Under the pieces are notes generated by a model that was given only the letters and a program-made list of their open reading frames with translations, was not told where the DNA came from and made no database searches. DNA of 51,534 nt, taken from RUG11783 sp964599695. Lineage in GTDB: Bacteria > Bacillota > Clostridia > Oscillospirales > Ruminococcaceae. The position numbers were made by a program, and so were the translations under genes. Positions 40,955 to 48,930 of this stretch are shown piece by piece; the stretch's first letter is position 1; each line of letters begins with the position of its first letter. Where the stretch lies: NCBI GenBank assembly GCA_964599695.1, contig CAZRGP010000011.1:1-51534 (forward strand), read 5' to 3'.

Positions 40955-42479
40955 CGCTCTCACCTCCTCCGAGTTTTGTCATGAGAAGTCCCACTTCGCT
41001 TTTCTTTGTGCGCCTGCCGTCCACGATCCCGCTGACTTTGCCTCCGCACAGGACCAGGATCCGGTCGCTGAGTTCGATGAGGACGTCCAGGTCCTCACCC
41101 ACATAGATGACCGCCACGCCTTTTTTCTTCTGGCGGTTGATGAGGTCGTAGATGGTGTAGCTGCTGTTGATGTCCAGACCGCGCACCGCGTAGGCGGTGA
41201 GCAGCACAGTGGGGGCGTTGGAGATCTCGCGGCCTACGAGGACCTTCTGGATGTTTCCTCCGCTGAGGGTCCGGACGGGGGCGGTGATCCCCGGCGTGTC
41301 CACCGAAAGGTCGGTCACCACCGTCTCGGCGAGACGTCTGGGATCCTTCCGGTTGACGAAGGCGCTTTTTCCTTTCCGGTAGGAGCGAAGGAGCATATTG
41401 TCCGACAGGTCCATGTTGCCCACAAGGCCCATGCCCAGACGGTCCTCCGGGACGAAACTGAGGGTGATGCCCATGTCGGCGATGGCGAAGGGATCCCGGC
41501 CGATGAGCTCCTCCTCGGTCCCGTTGTCTTCATAGTAGGTGATGCTGCCGGAGGAGACGGGCTGCAGGCCGGCGATGGCCTCCAGCAGTTCCTTCTGGCC
41601 GCTTCCGCTGATCCCGGCAATGCCCAGGATCTCCCCGCTGTTGGCGGTGAAGCTGACGTCGTCCAGTTTGGTGATGCCGTCCTCACCGATGACGGTGAGC
41701 CCTTTCACGGTGATGCGGGGCTTCGGATCCACCGGATCCGGCCGCTCGATGTTGAGTTCCACCGGGCGCCCCATGAGAAGGCTCGCCATCTCCTGGGCGT
41801 TGGTGTTCCTGGTCAGCATGTCGCCCACGAAACGTCCCTTGCGCAGGATGGCGACCCGGTCGGAGAGGGATTCCACCTCGTTCATCTTGTGGGTGATGAT
41901 GACCACCGCTTTTCCCGCGTCCCGCATGGCGCGCAGGATGTTGAAGAGCTTCTCGGTCTCCTGAGGGGTGAGCACGGCGGTGGGTTCGTCCAGGATCAGG
42001 ATGTCCGCGCCGCGGTACAGGACCTTTACGATCTCTACGGTCTGCTTCTCGGAAACGGACATGTCGTAGACCTTGCGGTCCGGATCGATGTGGAAACCGT
42101 ACATCTTGCAGATCTCACGGATGCGCCGGATGCAGTCGGCCATGTCCAGTTTTCCCTCCGTGCCGAGGACGATGTTCTCCGCAGCGGAAAACACATCCAC
42201 CAGCTTGAAGTGCTGATGGACCATGCCGATGCCGTAGGAGAAGGCGTCCTTCGGAGAGCGGATCACGATCTCCTCCCCGTTGAGGTAGATCTTTCCGGAA
42301 TCCGGGAAATAGATCCCGGCCAGTATATTCATAAGCGTGGTCTTGCCGCTGCCGTTCTCTCCGAGGAGAGCGAGGATCTCGCCGCGGTAGATATCCAGCC
42401 AGATGTCGTCGTTGGCTTTTTTTCCGCCGAAGGATTTGGTGATGCCGCGCAGGCGGATGGCGGGCTTTTGCTCGATCAA
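40944..42479 (-). CDS. ABC transporter ATP-binding protein with two nucleotide-binding domains (nucleoside importer)
   Basis: 511 residues. NBD1 has Walker A GENGSGKT (residues 40-47), signature VSEKQTVEIVK, and Walker B ILILDEPTAVLTPQE. NBD2 has the degenerate Walker A GISGSGQKELLEAI and signature LSGGNIQKVLVGREI, with Walker B VLLTAYAVRGLD, where the usual Q-loop-side QPT residues are changed to YAV. This layout is that of the RbsA/NupO family. The start codon is TTG at 42479, seven bases after GGAGG. The lipoprotein gene lies upstream beyond an intra-operon hairpin. Confidence 0.95.
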   Translation of the reverse strand: MIEQKPAIRLRGITKSFGGKKANDDIWLDIYRGEILALLGENGSGKTTLMNILAGIYFPDSGKIYLNGEEIVIRSPKDAFSYGIGMVHQHFKLVDVFSAAENIVLGTEGKLDMADCIRRIREICKMYGFHIDPDRKVYDMSVSEKQTVEIVKVLYRGADILILDEPTAVLTPQETEKLFNILRAMRDAGKAVVIITHKMNEVESLSDRVAILRKGRFVGDMLTRNTNAQEMASLLMGRPVELNIERPDPVDPKPRITVKGLTVIGEDGITKLDDVSFTANSGEILGIAGISGSGQKELLEAIAGLQPVSSGSITYYEDNGTEEELIGRDPFAIADMGITLSFVPEDRLGMGLVGNMDLSDNMLLRSYRKGKSAFVNRKDPRRLAETVVTDLSVDTPGITAPVRTLSGGNIQKVLVGREISNAPTVLLTAYAVRGLDINSSYTIYDLINRQKKKGVAVIYVGEDLDVLIELSDRILVLCGGKVSGIVDGRRTKKSEVGLLMTKLGGGESDAS

Positions 42480-42510
42480 ATCAGCACCTCCGGGAATGAT
42501 AAAAATAATG

Positions 42511-42549
42511 AAAAAAGAAAAGGGAAGCCCTTGGGGATCGGGGCTTCCC
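42511..42549 (-). terminator. Intra-operon attenuator after the binding-protein gene
   Basis: On the minus strand GGGAAGCCC pairs with GGGCTTCCC around a 10-base loop, followed by TTTTCTTTTTT. It lies between the lipoprotein and ATPase genes, where partial termination would give more binding protein than transporter. Confidence 0.85.
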
Positions 42550-42560
42550 TCTGCAGTCGA

Positions 42561-43820
42561 TCAACCGACCAGCGTGATGCCGTCGATGAGAAGGAAGAAA
42601 TAGGGGGCGCTGCGGACTTCGCTCTCGTGGAGGTAGCCGTCAGAGACGACCTCGGTGTCGGGAGTGTAGTTCTCGTCGAAGACGCAGTTGGCCATATAAC
42701 CTGTGACGTGTCCGTCCGCATCGGTGGTTGCGCTGGTGTTGGTGAAAGTGGCCTCGTCAAAGTAGGTCACGGTGAAGGTGGATGTGTCATAGACATGAAG
42801 TTCGCCGGAGATGAGCTTCTGGCTGACTTCCTGGATCTTTTCCATGGTGCCGGGGGCGGCTACGGCCTCGTTGAGCTCGGTGAGAGCGACGGAGCCGGTG
42901 TTAAGGGTGCCGCACCAGTCGGTATCGAAGATCGCACCAGCCTTGACGGCGCGGATGATGTAGGTCATGTAGGGGGCCCAGTCGATCCTGGAGGAGATGA
43001 GGTAGGTGTTGGGGCAGGAGTCGATGGTGCTTCCGTTGTAGGAGACGTTGGGAACGCCGGCAGCCTCGCAGGCTGTGGGTGCGCCCATGGAGTCCGCGTG
43101 CTGGCTGATGAGCTTGCATCCGCGGCTGATGAACATCTGAGCGGCTTCCTTCTCCATGGTCTCATCGTACCAGGATCCGGTGAAGGTCACTTCCATGGTG
43201 GCGGTGGGGCAGACGCTGCGTGCGCCGAGGAAGAAGGAGGTGAAGCCGGAATATACTTCTTCATAGGGCTTTGCGCCGACATAGCCGATCTTTGCCTCTT
43301 CGGGGGTGAACTCGCCGTTCTCAATCATCTGATTGAGTTTCATTCCCGCGGCAACGCCGGCCAGGTAGCGGCCGTCATAGATGGCGGCGAAGGCATTGTG
43401 GAAGTTGGGGAGATTCTCGGTCCAGGCGCGGTCGCCGGTGGCGGAGACGAATTCCACTTCAGGGAATTCCTTCGCGGCTTCGATCATGTAGGGCTGATGG
43501 CCGAAGCTGTCGGAGAAGATGAGCGTGCATCCCGCGTCCGCGAGCTCTTCCGCTGCGGTGAGACATCCGCTGTCTTCCGGGACGCCGACTTTCTGCATGT
43601 ACTCTACGCCTTCCGCTTCGCAGACTTCCTTTGCGGCGCGCATGAAGTTGAGGTCATAGGTGGAGTTTTCGTCGTGGAGATAGATGAATCCTACCTTCAC
43701 TGTGGTTTCTGCGGGTTCTTCGTCCGTATCGTCGCCGGATGGCGCGGGAGTGGAGGAACCGCAGGCGGAGAGGCCAAAGAGGAGAACCAGTGCCAATAAC
43801 AATGCCAGGGTCTTTTTCAT
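42561..43820 (-). CDS. BMP-family nucleoside-binding lipoprotein
   Basis: 419 residues, exported. Signal peptide with lipobox LSAC (Cys20), then an acidic linker and the periplasmic-binding-protein fold of the Bmp/PnrA family: TVKVGFIYLHDENSTYDLNF, ADAGCTLIFSDSFGHQPYMI, NFHNAFAAIYDGRYLAGVAA, KIGYVGAKPYEEVYSGF, and QHADSMGAPTACEAAGVPNV. Relatives bind purine nucleosides, which agrees with the purine riboswitch upstream. Two in-frame ATGs (43841 and 43820) are possible; the second gives a compact signal peptide and has AAAGGA upstream. It is the first gene of the importer operon. Confidence 0.94.
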   Translation of the reverse strand: MKKTLALLLALVLLFGLSACGSSTPAPSGDDTDEEPAETTVKVGFIYLHDENSTYDLNFMRAAKEVCEAEGVEYMQKVGVPEDSGCLTAAEELADAGCTLIFSDSFGHQPYMIEAAKEFPEVEFVSATGDRAWTENLPNFHNAFAAIYDGRYLAGVAAGMKLNQMIENGEFTPEEAKIGYVGAKPYEEVYSGFTSFFLGARSVCPTATMEVTFTGSWYDETMEKEAAQMFISRGCKLISQHADSMGAPTACEAAGVPNVSYNGSTIDSCPNTYLISSRIDWAPYMTYIIRAVKAGAIFDTDWCGTLNTGSVALTELNEAVAAPGTMEKIQEVSQKLISGELHVYDTSTFTVTYFDEATFTNTSATTDADGHVTGYMANCVFDENYTPDTEVVSDGYLHESEVRSAPYFFLLIDGITLVG

Positions 43821-43879
43821 TTTCTTTTCCGTCCTTTTCATTCTTTCTTATTGGAGTTTGTGCCAAAGAGATACGAAAT

Positions 43880-43905
43880 AAAAAAGAGAGACAGTTTCCT
43901 GTCTC
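43880..43905 (-). terminator. Terminator of the riboswitch expression platform
   Basis: On the minus strand GAGACAG pairs with CTGTCTC around GAAA, followed by TCTTTTTT. It lies 57 bases after the aptamer and before the lipoprotein start. Confidence 0.85.
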
Positions 43906-43961
43906 ATCCGGAATCACAAACAAAAGGTCACGGCACCCCGATCCGCTCCTTACAGTTTGTG

Positions 43962-44028
43962 CCGGTAGTCCGGTCATTTACGGCGACCGGGTAGAGACTT
44001 CGGAACCACATTATCCGAGTTATACCGA
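43962..44028 (-). promoter_or_regulatory. Purine riboswitch aptamer, guanine class
   Basis: On the minus strand: P1 TCGGTA/TACCGG, P2 TCGGA/TCCGA with L2 containing AATGTGG, J2/3 AAGTCTCTACC, P3 CGGTC/GACCG with L3 GCCGTAAAT, and J3/1 GACTA. The base equivalent to position 74 of the xpt aptamer is C, which pairs with guanine or hypoxanthine; U at the equivalent of 51 is kept. One J2/3 base differs from xpt (C at the flipped-out position 48). It controls the nucleoside ABC importer. Confidence 0.93.
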
Positions 44029-44075
44029 CTCTTTTCTATTTTGAGGAGCGGGATGGAACTCCCGATCCCATATTC

Positions 44076-44104
44076 ATCGTATCGCAGACAGGGTGCGGAA
44101 TCAA
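44076..44104 (-). promoter_or_regulatory. Promoter of the riboswitch-controlled importer operon
   Basis: On the minus strand TTGATT (44099-44104) and TACGAT (44076-44081) are 17 bases apart, 48 bases before the aptamer. Confidence 0.6.
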
Positions 44105-44210
44105 GAGAAATCACTGTGAAACTTTCACATGCGGAGAAACTGTTTCTTGTGTAAGTTGCACAACGTGTGGAAGAACGGCAAAAGTGCCGCTGCGCATGAA
44201 GGAAAATGCA

Positions 44211-44219
44211 TGTTAGAAT
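44211..44219 (+). promoter_or_regulatory. Possible extended -10 promoter of the phosphatase-like gene
   Basis: TGTTAGAAT (44211-44219) fits an extended -10, 30 bases before the start at 44249. No -35 is apparent. Confidence 0.35.
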
Positions 44220-44248
44220 GGGAAAAACGAGGAAAAACGGAGGGGATC

Positions 44249-45105
44249 ATGAACGTCAGCCGGAAGATCGAATTGGACGGACCGAAGAACCTGAGGGATC
44301 TCGGAGGAATGCGGACGAAGAGCGGAAAGAAGGTCCGGGACGGTGTGTGCTTCGAAGCGACAGCCTTCACGCCCTCAGCGACAGGGATGTGGAGATCCTC
44401 GTTTCCATGGGGCTGCGCTGCGCCTATGATCTCCGCAATGATGTGGAGCAGAAGAGGGCGACGGACCGGGAGATCCCCGGGTGCCTCATCATCTCCGACC
44501 CGGTGTTCCCGGAAAAGATGGAGGGCGTGACCCACGACGAGGAGGATCAGTTCGGACAGTATATCCGTTTCGTGGAACAGGTTCGGAACAACCTGGACGC
44601 GGAGGAACTGATGAAGGAGGATTACCGCACTTTTGTCACATCCGAGCACAGCCGGAACAGTTTCCACTTCTTTTTGACCGATCTTCTGCGCCGGGCGAGG
44701 GAGGCTCAGCAAAAAGGGGAGAAGGCGGCGTTCCTGTGGCACTGCGCGGCGGGAAAAGACCGCACCGGTTTCGCCGCGGCGCTGCTGGAGTTCAATTTCG
44801 GCGTCCCGAAGGAGGATATCCTGGATGACTATGTTCTCACAAGCCGGTACGTGAATCCGGGGATCCGGGAGCTTGCCGGCGGCCTTGGGCAGCAGATGAA
44901 GGAATACTACGGCGACCGCTACGAAGAGACGGTCAGGATGGTGGAAGGGTCGGTCAAGGCCCTTGTTGACGCAAGGGCGGCATACCTGGAGGCCTCCTGG
45001 GAGAAGGCGGAGGAGATGTACGGTTCTTTCTCTTCCTTCATCACTGAAGGGCTTGCGTTCTCACAGGCGGATCAGGAGGAGATGAGAAGGCTCTTCCTCG
45101 AATAG
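44249..45105 (+). pseudogene. Tyrosine-phosphatase-like gene interrupted by a frameshift
   Basis: The family N-terminus is in one frame from the ATG at 44249 (GGAGG five bases before): IELDGPKNLRDLGGMRTKSG, then KVRDGVC. The continuation is in another frame from about 44353: RSDSLHALSDRDVEILVSMG, LRCAYDLRND, and the P-loop LWHCAAGKDRTGFAAALLEF with the catalytic Cys and Arg. Joining TGC TTN CGA AGC restores the family motif F-R-S-D-S-L-H, so one base is missing at 44351-44353. The intact protein would have about 285 residues and dephosphorylate Tyr, Ser/Thr or phosphoinositides. It may be a true lesion, a sequencing error or a -1 frameshift. Confidence 0.85.
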
Positions 45106-45121
45106 CGTACAGCATAATGCA

Positions 45122-45150
45122 GGGCAGCGGACGGCTGCTCTTTCTTTTTG
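45122..45150 (+). terminator. Rho-independent terminator
   Basis: A 7-bp stem (GGGCAGC with GCTGCTC, one G-T) with a GGACG loop, followed by TTTCTTTTT. Confidence 0.8.
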
Positions 45151-45260
45151 AGCTGACCAGAGAAGCAGAAGGGCGGCACCATAAAATGCGCAGCCGTCTC
45201 CACTTTTTCACTTTGCTGTGCTAATATTAGCGTAAGCGTAAAAAGAAGGAGAGGAACACC

Positions 45261-46724
45261 ATGTACAAGACCGAGAAATTCGATGCTTCCGCATTTGAGC
45301 CGAAGCGTTTTGAGAGCGACCATACCATCACGATCCGCGGGCAGGAGATCGCGTATCACACCGTCTGCGAGGACAATGTTTTTTACGACAACGCGGGAAA
45401 GGCGATCGCCACCCTGTTCTCTTATTCCTATTTCAACAAGACCGACAAGAATCCCAACCGGCCGGTCATTTTCGCCTATAACGGAGGCCCCGGCAGCTGT
45501 TCCATGTATGTGCACGCCGGATTTTTCGGCACCAAGAGGGTCAAATACGGCGATGAGGTGGACCGCCCCACATCCCTTCCGCCCTATGAGGTGATCGACA
45601 ACCCGGATTGCCTGCTGGATGTGGCGGATCTGGTCATCATCGACCCGGTGGGCACCGGGTACGGGGTGCTCTTCGATCCTGAGCACGCCAAGGATTTCTT
45701 CGGAATCGAAGAGGATGCTGAAGCGCTGCTCACCTTCATCGAGGGCTGGTGCCACCGCTACAACCGCTGGCTGTCCCCGAAGTATCTGGCGGGAGAGTCC
45801 TACGGGTGCACGCGCAGCGCCACGGCTGCAGGCATTGCCGCCAGCATGGGAAAAGAGAGAGGATACGGACTGCGTTTTGACGGCATCGTCATGATCGGCA
45901 ACACCGTCACGGTGGGCAAATATTTCAACCGCGAAGTCCAGGTGGAGGATTCGGTATTATATTTCCCAACGTTCGCGGCCATCAACCACTATCACAACCA
46001 TCCGTCGGATCAGACGGTGGAGGAGTTCGTGAAGGAAGCCAAGGCATTCGCGGATCACGACTATCTGCTCGCCCTGTACAGAGGCGAATCCCTGGTGGGG
46101 GAAGAGCGGGAGGAGATCATCCGGAAGATCAGCTATTACACCGGCGTCTCAAAGGAGTTCCTGGAGGCAAGGGCGCTGAAGATCGACGAGGACACCTTCC
46201 GCAGCGAAGTCATCAAGCACAAGGGACTTGCCTGTTCCCGCTATGACGGGCGTCTCACAAGGCCTCTCCTTCAGCCGGGAAAGGTGGAGGAGAAAGTCGG
46301 GCCCTGGACAGACGCTACAGGGGACCGCTATGACGCGTTCTTCTATTCCGCGCTCAACGGCGTGATCCTGCCTTATCTGAACGTGAAGCTGGACCGCCAG
46401 TATCTCACCTATATGCTCTACAGGGATAAGGACGATAAATACGGCTGGAACGAGGAAGCGAAGGGCGGGACCACGGCGGAACGCCTCCGCACGGCGATGA
46501 CCTCCACTTTCGGCATGCGGACATTCTTCGCCAACGGGTGGTATGACGACTGCACCGAGATCGGATTCGTATATTATACCATGGACCACGCCGGACTTCC
46601 CAAGGACCGCATCTCGGTGAAGGGATACCGCTCCGGACACATGATCTATATCTCGGAGGAGAATACCCGGGAGCTGGCTGGGGATATCCGCCGCTTCGTA
46701 CTCGGTGAGAATCCGACCAACTGA
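45261..46724 (+). CDS. Serine carboxypeptidase-like protein (peptidase family S10), no signal peptide
   Basis: 487 residues, alpha/beta-hydrolase fold. Oxyanion segment YNGGPGSCSMYVHAGFFG, VIIDPVGTGYGVLF, nucleophile Ser180 in LAGESYGCTRSATAAG, the Asp near 429 in FANGWYDDCTE, and His460 in GYRSGHMIYIS complete the triad. S10 enzymes cleave C-terminal residues from peptides, mostly in acidic compartments of eukaryotes; bacterial members often lack a signal, as here, so this one is cytosolic. The substrate is unknown. AAGGAG lies nine bases before the ATG. A TGCTAATAT element about 35 bases upstream could be its promoter. Confidence 0.93.
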   Translation: MYKTEKFDASAFEPKRFESDHTITIRGQEIAYHTVCEDNVFYDNAGKAIATLFSYSYFNKTDKNPNRPVIFAYNGGPGSCSMYVHAGFFGTKRVKYGDEVDRPTSLPPYEVIDNPDCLLDVADLVIIDPVGTGYGVLFDPEHAKDFFGIEEDAEALLTFIEGWCHRYNRWLSPKYLAGESYGCTRSATAAGIAASMGKERGYGLRFDGIVMIGNTVTVGKYFNREVQVEDSVLYFPTFAAINHYHNHPSDQTVEEFVKEAKAFADHDYLLALYRGESLVGEEREEIIRKISYYTGVSKEFLEARALKIDEDTFRSEVIKHKGLACSRYDGRLTRPLLQPGKVEEKVGPWTDATGDRYDAFFYSALNGVILPYLNVKLDRQYLTYMLYRDKDDKYGWNEEAKGGTTAERLRTAMTSTFGMRTFFANGWYDDCTEIGFVYYTMDHAGLPKDRISVKGYRSGHMIYISEENTRELAGDIRRFVLGENPTN

Positions 46725-46824
46725 CCGAAGGTCGGTTATCGCATTATAGATATAATGTATATAATATAAAGGGAATGATAGTATATTTCGTGCAAAGTGA
46801 ATGCTTTTCACGGGAGGAGGACAG

Positions 46825-47934
46825 ATGGAAGAGAAAAAAGGATTGAAACTCGGATTCGGACTGATGAGGCTTCCCAGGCTGGAGGACGGAACGACCATCG
46901 ACGTGGAGCAGGTCTCCCGGATGGTGGATCTGTTTCTGGAGGCAGGCGGAACCTATTTTGATACCGCTTTCGCTTATCCGGGGTCGGAAGAGGCAATCCG
47001 CAAGGCTCTGGTGGAGCGCTATCCAAGGGATCGCTACACTTTGGCGTCCAAACTGATCTGCGCGGCGGGCGACACTGATCCGGTGGCTGCCAGAAAGGAG
47101 CTGGAGACCAGCCTGGAGCGCAGCGGAGCAGGTTATTTCGACTATTATCTACTGCATGCCCTGCAGCGCGGCACATATAAGAAATACGATGAGTTCGGCC
47201 TCTGGGACTATGTCAAGGAACTGAAGGAAAAGGGACTGATCAAGCATTACGGCTTCTCATTCCATGCGGATCCGGAGCTTTTGGAGGAACTGCTCACAGC
47301 CCATCCGGACGTGGAGTTCGTCCAGCTTCAGATCAACTACGCGGACTGGGAGAACCCCGGTGTGCGCGCAAGGGAGAACTGGGAGATCTGTAAAAAGCAC
47401 GGCAAACCCGTTACAGTCATGGAGCCGGTGAAAGGCGGGATCCTGGCGGATCCCATCGATACGGTCAAGGCGATCTTCGACCGGGAAAACAACGGGATGT
47501 CCTATGCGTCCTGGGCTCTCCGTTATGTGGCGAGCAAGGACAATCTTCTCACCGTCCTCAGCGGCATGAGCAGCGTGCAGCAGATGGAGGACAATCTGAG
47601 TTTCATGAAGGATTTCCGTCCCCTTAACGAGCATGAGGAAGAGGTGATCCGAGAAGCGCAGAAGGCTTTTGATGAGGACAAATCCATTCCCTGCACGGCC
47701 TGCCATTACTGCACCAAAGGCTGTCCCATGGGGATCCCGATCCCGGAGATCTTCACGGTGGAGAACCGGAGAAAGGGCAGCCCGGAATTCCGTACCAAGA
47801 GGGAGTATGTCATCGTTACGGTCGGAAAGGGGAAGGCCAGCGACTGCATCCAGTGCGGACAGTGTGAGGCGGCATGTCCCCAGCATCTCCCGATCATCAC
47901 GCTCCTGGAGCAGTGCAGGTCACTGGAAGGATAA
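46825..47934 (+). CDS. Aldo/keto reductase with two C-terminal [4Fe-4S] motifs
   Basis: 369 residues. An AKR barrel (residues ~1-270) has the usual tetrad positions: Asp46 and Tyr51 in YFDTAFAYPG, Lys76 in LASKLI, His111 in YYLLHALQRG. The C-terminal ~90 residues carry two ferredoxin-like clusters: CTACHYCTKGCPMG and CIQCGQCEAACPQ. This form is common in anaerobes and probably links reduction of a carbonyl substrate to ferredoxin-type electron flow; the substrate is unknown. An earlier ATG adds eight residues, but GGAGGAGG four bases before the ATG at 46825 decides the start. Monocistronic. Confidence 0.94.
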   Translation: MEEKKGLKLGFGLMRLPRLEDGTTIDVEQVSRMVDLFLEAGGTYFDTAFAYPGSEEAIRKALVERYPRDRYTLASKLICAAGDTDPVAARKELETSLERSGAGYFDYYLLHALQRGTYKKYDEFGLWDYVKELKEKGLIKHYGFSFHADPELLEELLTAHPDVEFVQLQINYADWENPGVRARENWEICKKHGKPVTVMEPVKGGILADPIDTVKAIFDRENNGMSYASWALRYVASKDNLLTVLSGMSSVQQMEDNLSFMKDFRPLNEHEEEVIREAQKAFDEDKSIPCTACHYCTKGCPMGIPIPEIFTVENRRKGSPEFRTKREYVIVTVGKGKASDCIQCGQCEAACPQHLPIITLLEQCRSLEG

Positions 47935-47964
47935 TCTCGGTATACGGGCGATACAGGAAAAACA

Positions 47965-48002
47965 GGACGTCTGCTTCGGCGGGCGTCCTTGGTTTTCTTT
48001 TA
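47965..48002 (+). terminator. Rho-independent terminator
   Basis: A 10-bp stem (GGACGTCTGC with GCGGGCGTCC, including G-T pairs) with a TTCG loop, followed by TTGGTTTTCTTTT. Confidence 0.85.
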
Positions 48003-48047
48003 TATGGGGGTTAAAATGATAGATACGGACGGCGAAGGGAGGGGACC

Positions 48048-48929
48048 ATGGAGATCAGAAGGATATCCGAAGTGCTCAAGGAACAGTACGGCGAGAAGAT
48101 CTACCGGATCTCCCTCACTTCGGGATGCACATGCCCCAATCGGGACGGAACGGTCGGGACCGGGGGATGCGTCTTCTGTTCCGGAAGCGGATCCGGGGAT
48201 TTCGCGCCGTCGTTCCTTCCTGTACGCGATCAGATCCGGGAAGGAAAAAAGAGGATCGAGGGAAAGACAAAAGCGGAGAAGTTTATCGGATATTTCCAGT
48301 CTTTCACTAACACGTACGGGGATCAGGAACGGCTGAAGCAGCTCTTTGAGGAGACGATCCGTCAGCCGGAGATCGCGATCCTGTCCGTGGCCACCCGTCC
48401 GGACTGTCTGGAGCAGAATATGGTTGAATATCTCTCGCGGCTCAACCGGATGAAACCGGTGTGGGTGGAACTTGGTCTGCAGACGGTGAATGAAGAGGTG
48501 GCTCAGAGGATGAACCGGTGCTACGCTCTCCCCGTATTCGAGGACGCCTACCGCAGGCTGAAGGAGGCGGGGCTCACCGTGATCGTTCATGTGATCTTCG
48601 GCCTGCCGGGGGAGACGAGGGAAGATATGCTGAGAACGGTGCGCTATCTTGCCGGGCTCGAACCTGTGCTGGACGGGATCAAGCTGCAGATGCTGCACAT
48701 CCTGAAGGGGACGAAGCTGGCCGAGATGTATCAGAAGGAGCCTTTCAAGGTTCTTTCCATGGAGGAATACACCGAGATCGTGGTGGAAGCGATGAAGCTC
48801 CTTCCGAAGGAGACCGTTGTCCACCGGTTTACAGGGGACGGGCCGAAAAAACTGCTGATCGAACCGCAGTGGTCCTGGGATAAGAAGAAAGTACTCAATT
48901 ATATGAACCGCATGATCAAGGAGGCTTGA
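48048..48929 (+). CDS. Radical SAM protein of the YtqA/YhcC type
   Basis: 293 residues, radical SAM superfamily, resembling the family once catalogued as TIGR01212. The cluster-binding Cys are in SGCTCPNRDGTVGTGGCVFC, that is Cys-x(n)-Cys-x2-Cys with a wider first gap than the usual CxxxCxxC. Later it has YFQSFTNTYGD, ILSVATRPDCL, WVELGLQTVNEEVAQRMNR and VHVIFGLPGETREDM. The reaction is not established. The ATG is preceded by GGGAGGGGACC. It is translationally close to the MFS transporter, which starts two bases after its stop. Confidence 0.92.
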   Translation: MEIRRISEVLKEQYGEKIYRISLTSGCTCPNRDGTVGTGGCVFCSGSGSGDFAPSFLPVRDQIREGKKRIEGKTKAEKFIGYFQSFTNTYGDQERLKQLFEETIRQPEIAILSVATRPDCLEQNMVEYLSRLNRMKPVWVELGLQTVNEEVAQRMNRCYALPVFEDAYRRLKEAGLTVIVHVIFGLPGETREDMLRTVRYLAGLEPVLDGIKLQMLHILKGTKLAEMYQKEPFKVLSMEEYTEIVVEAMKLLPKETVVHRFTGDGPKKLLIEPQWSWDKKKVLNYMNRMIKEA

Positions 48930-48930
48930 G

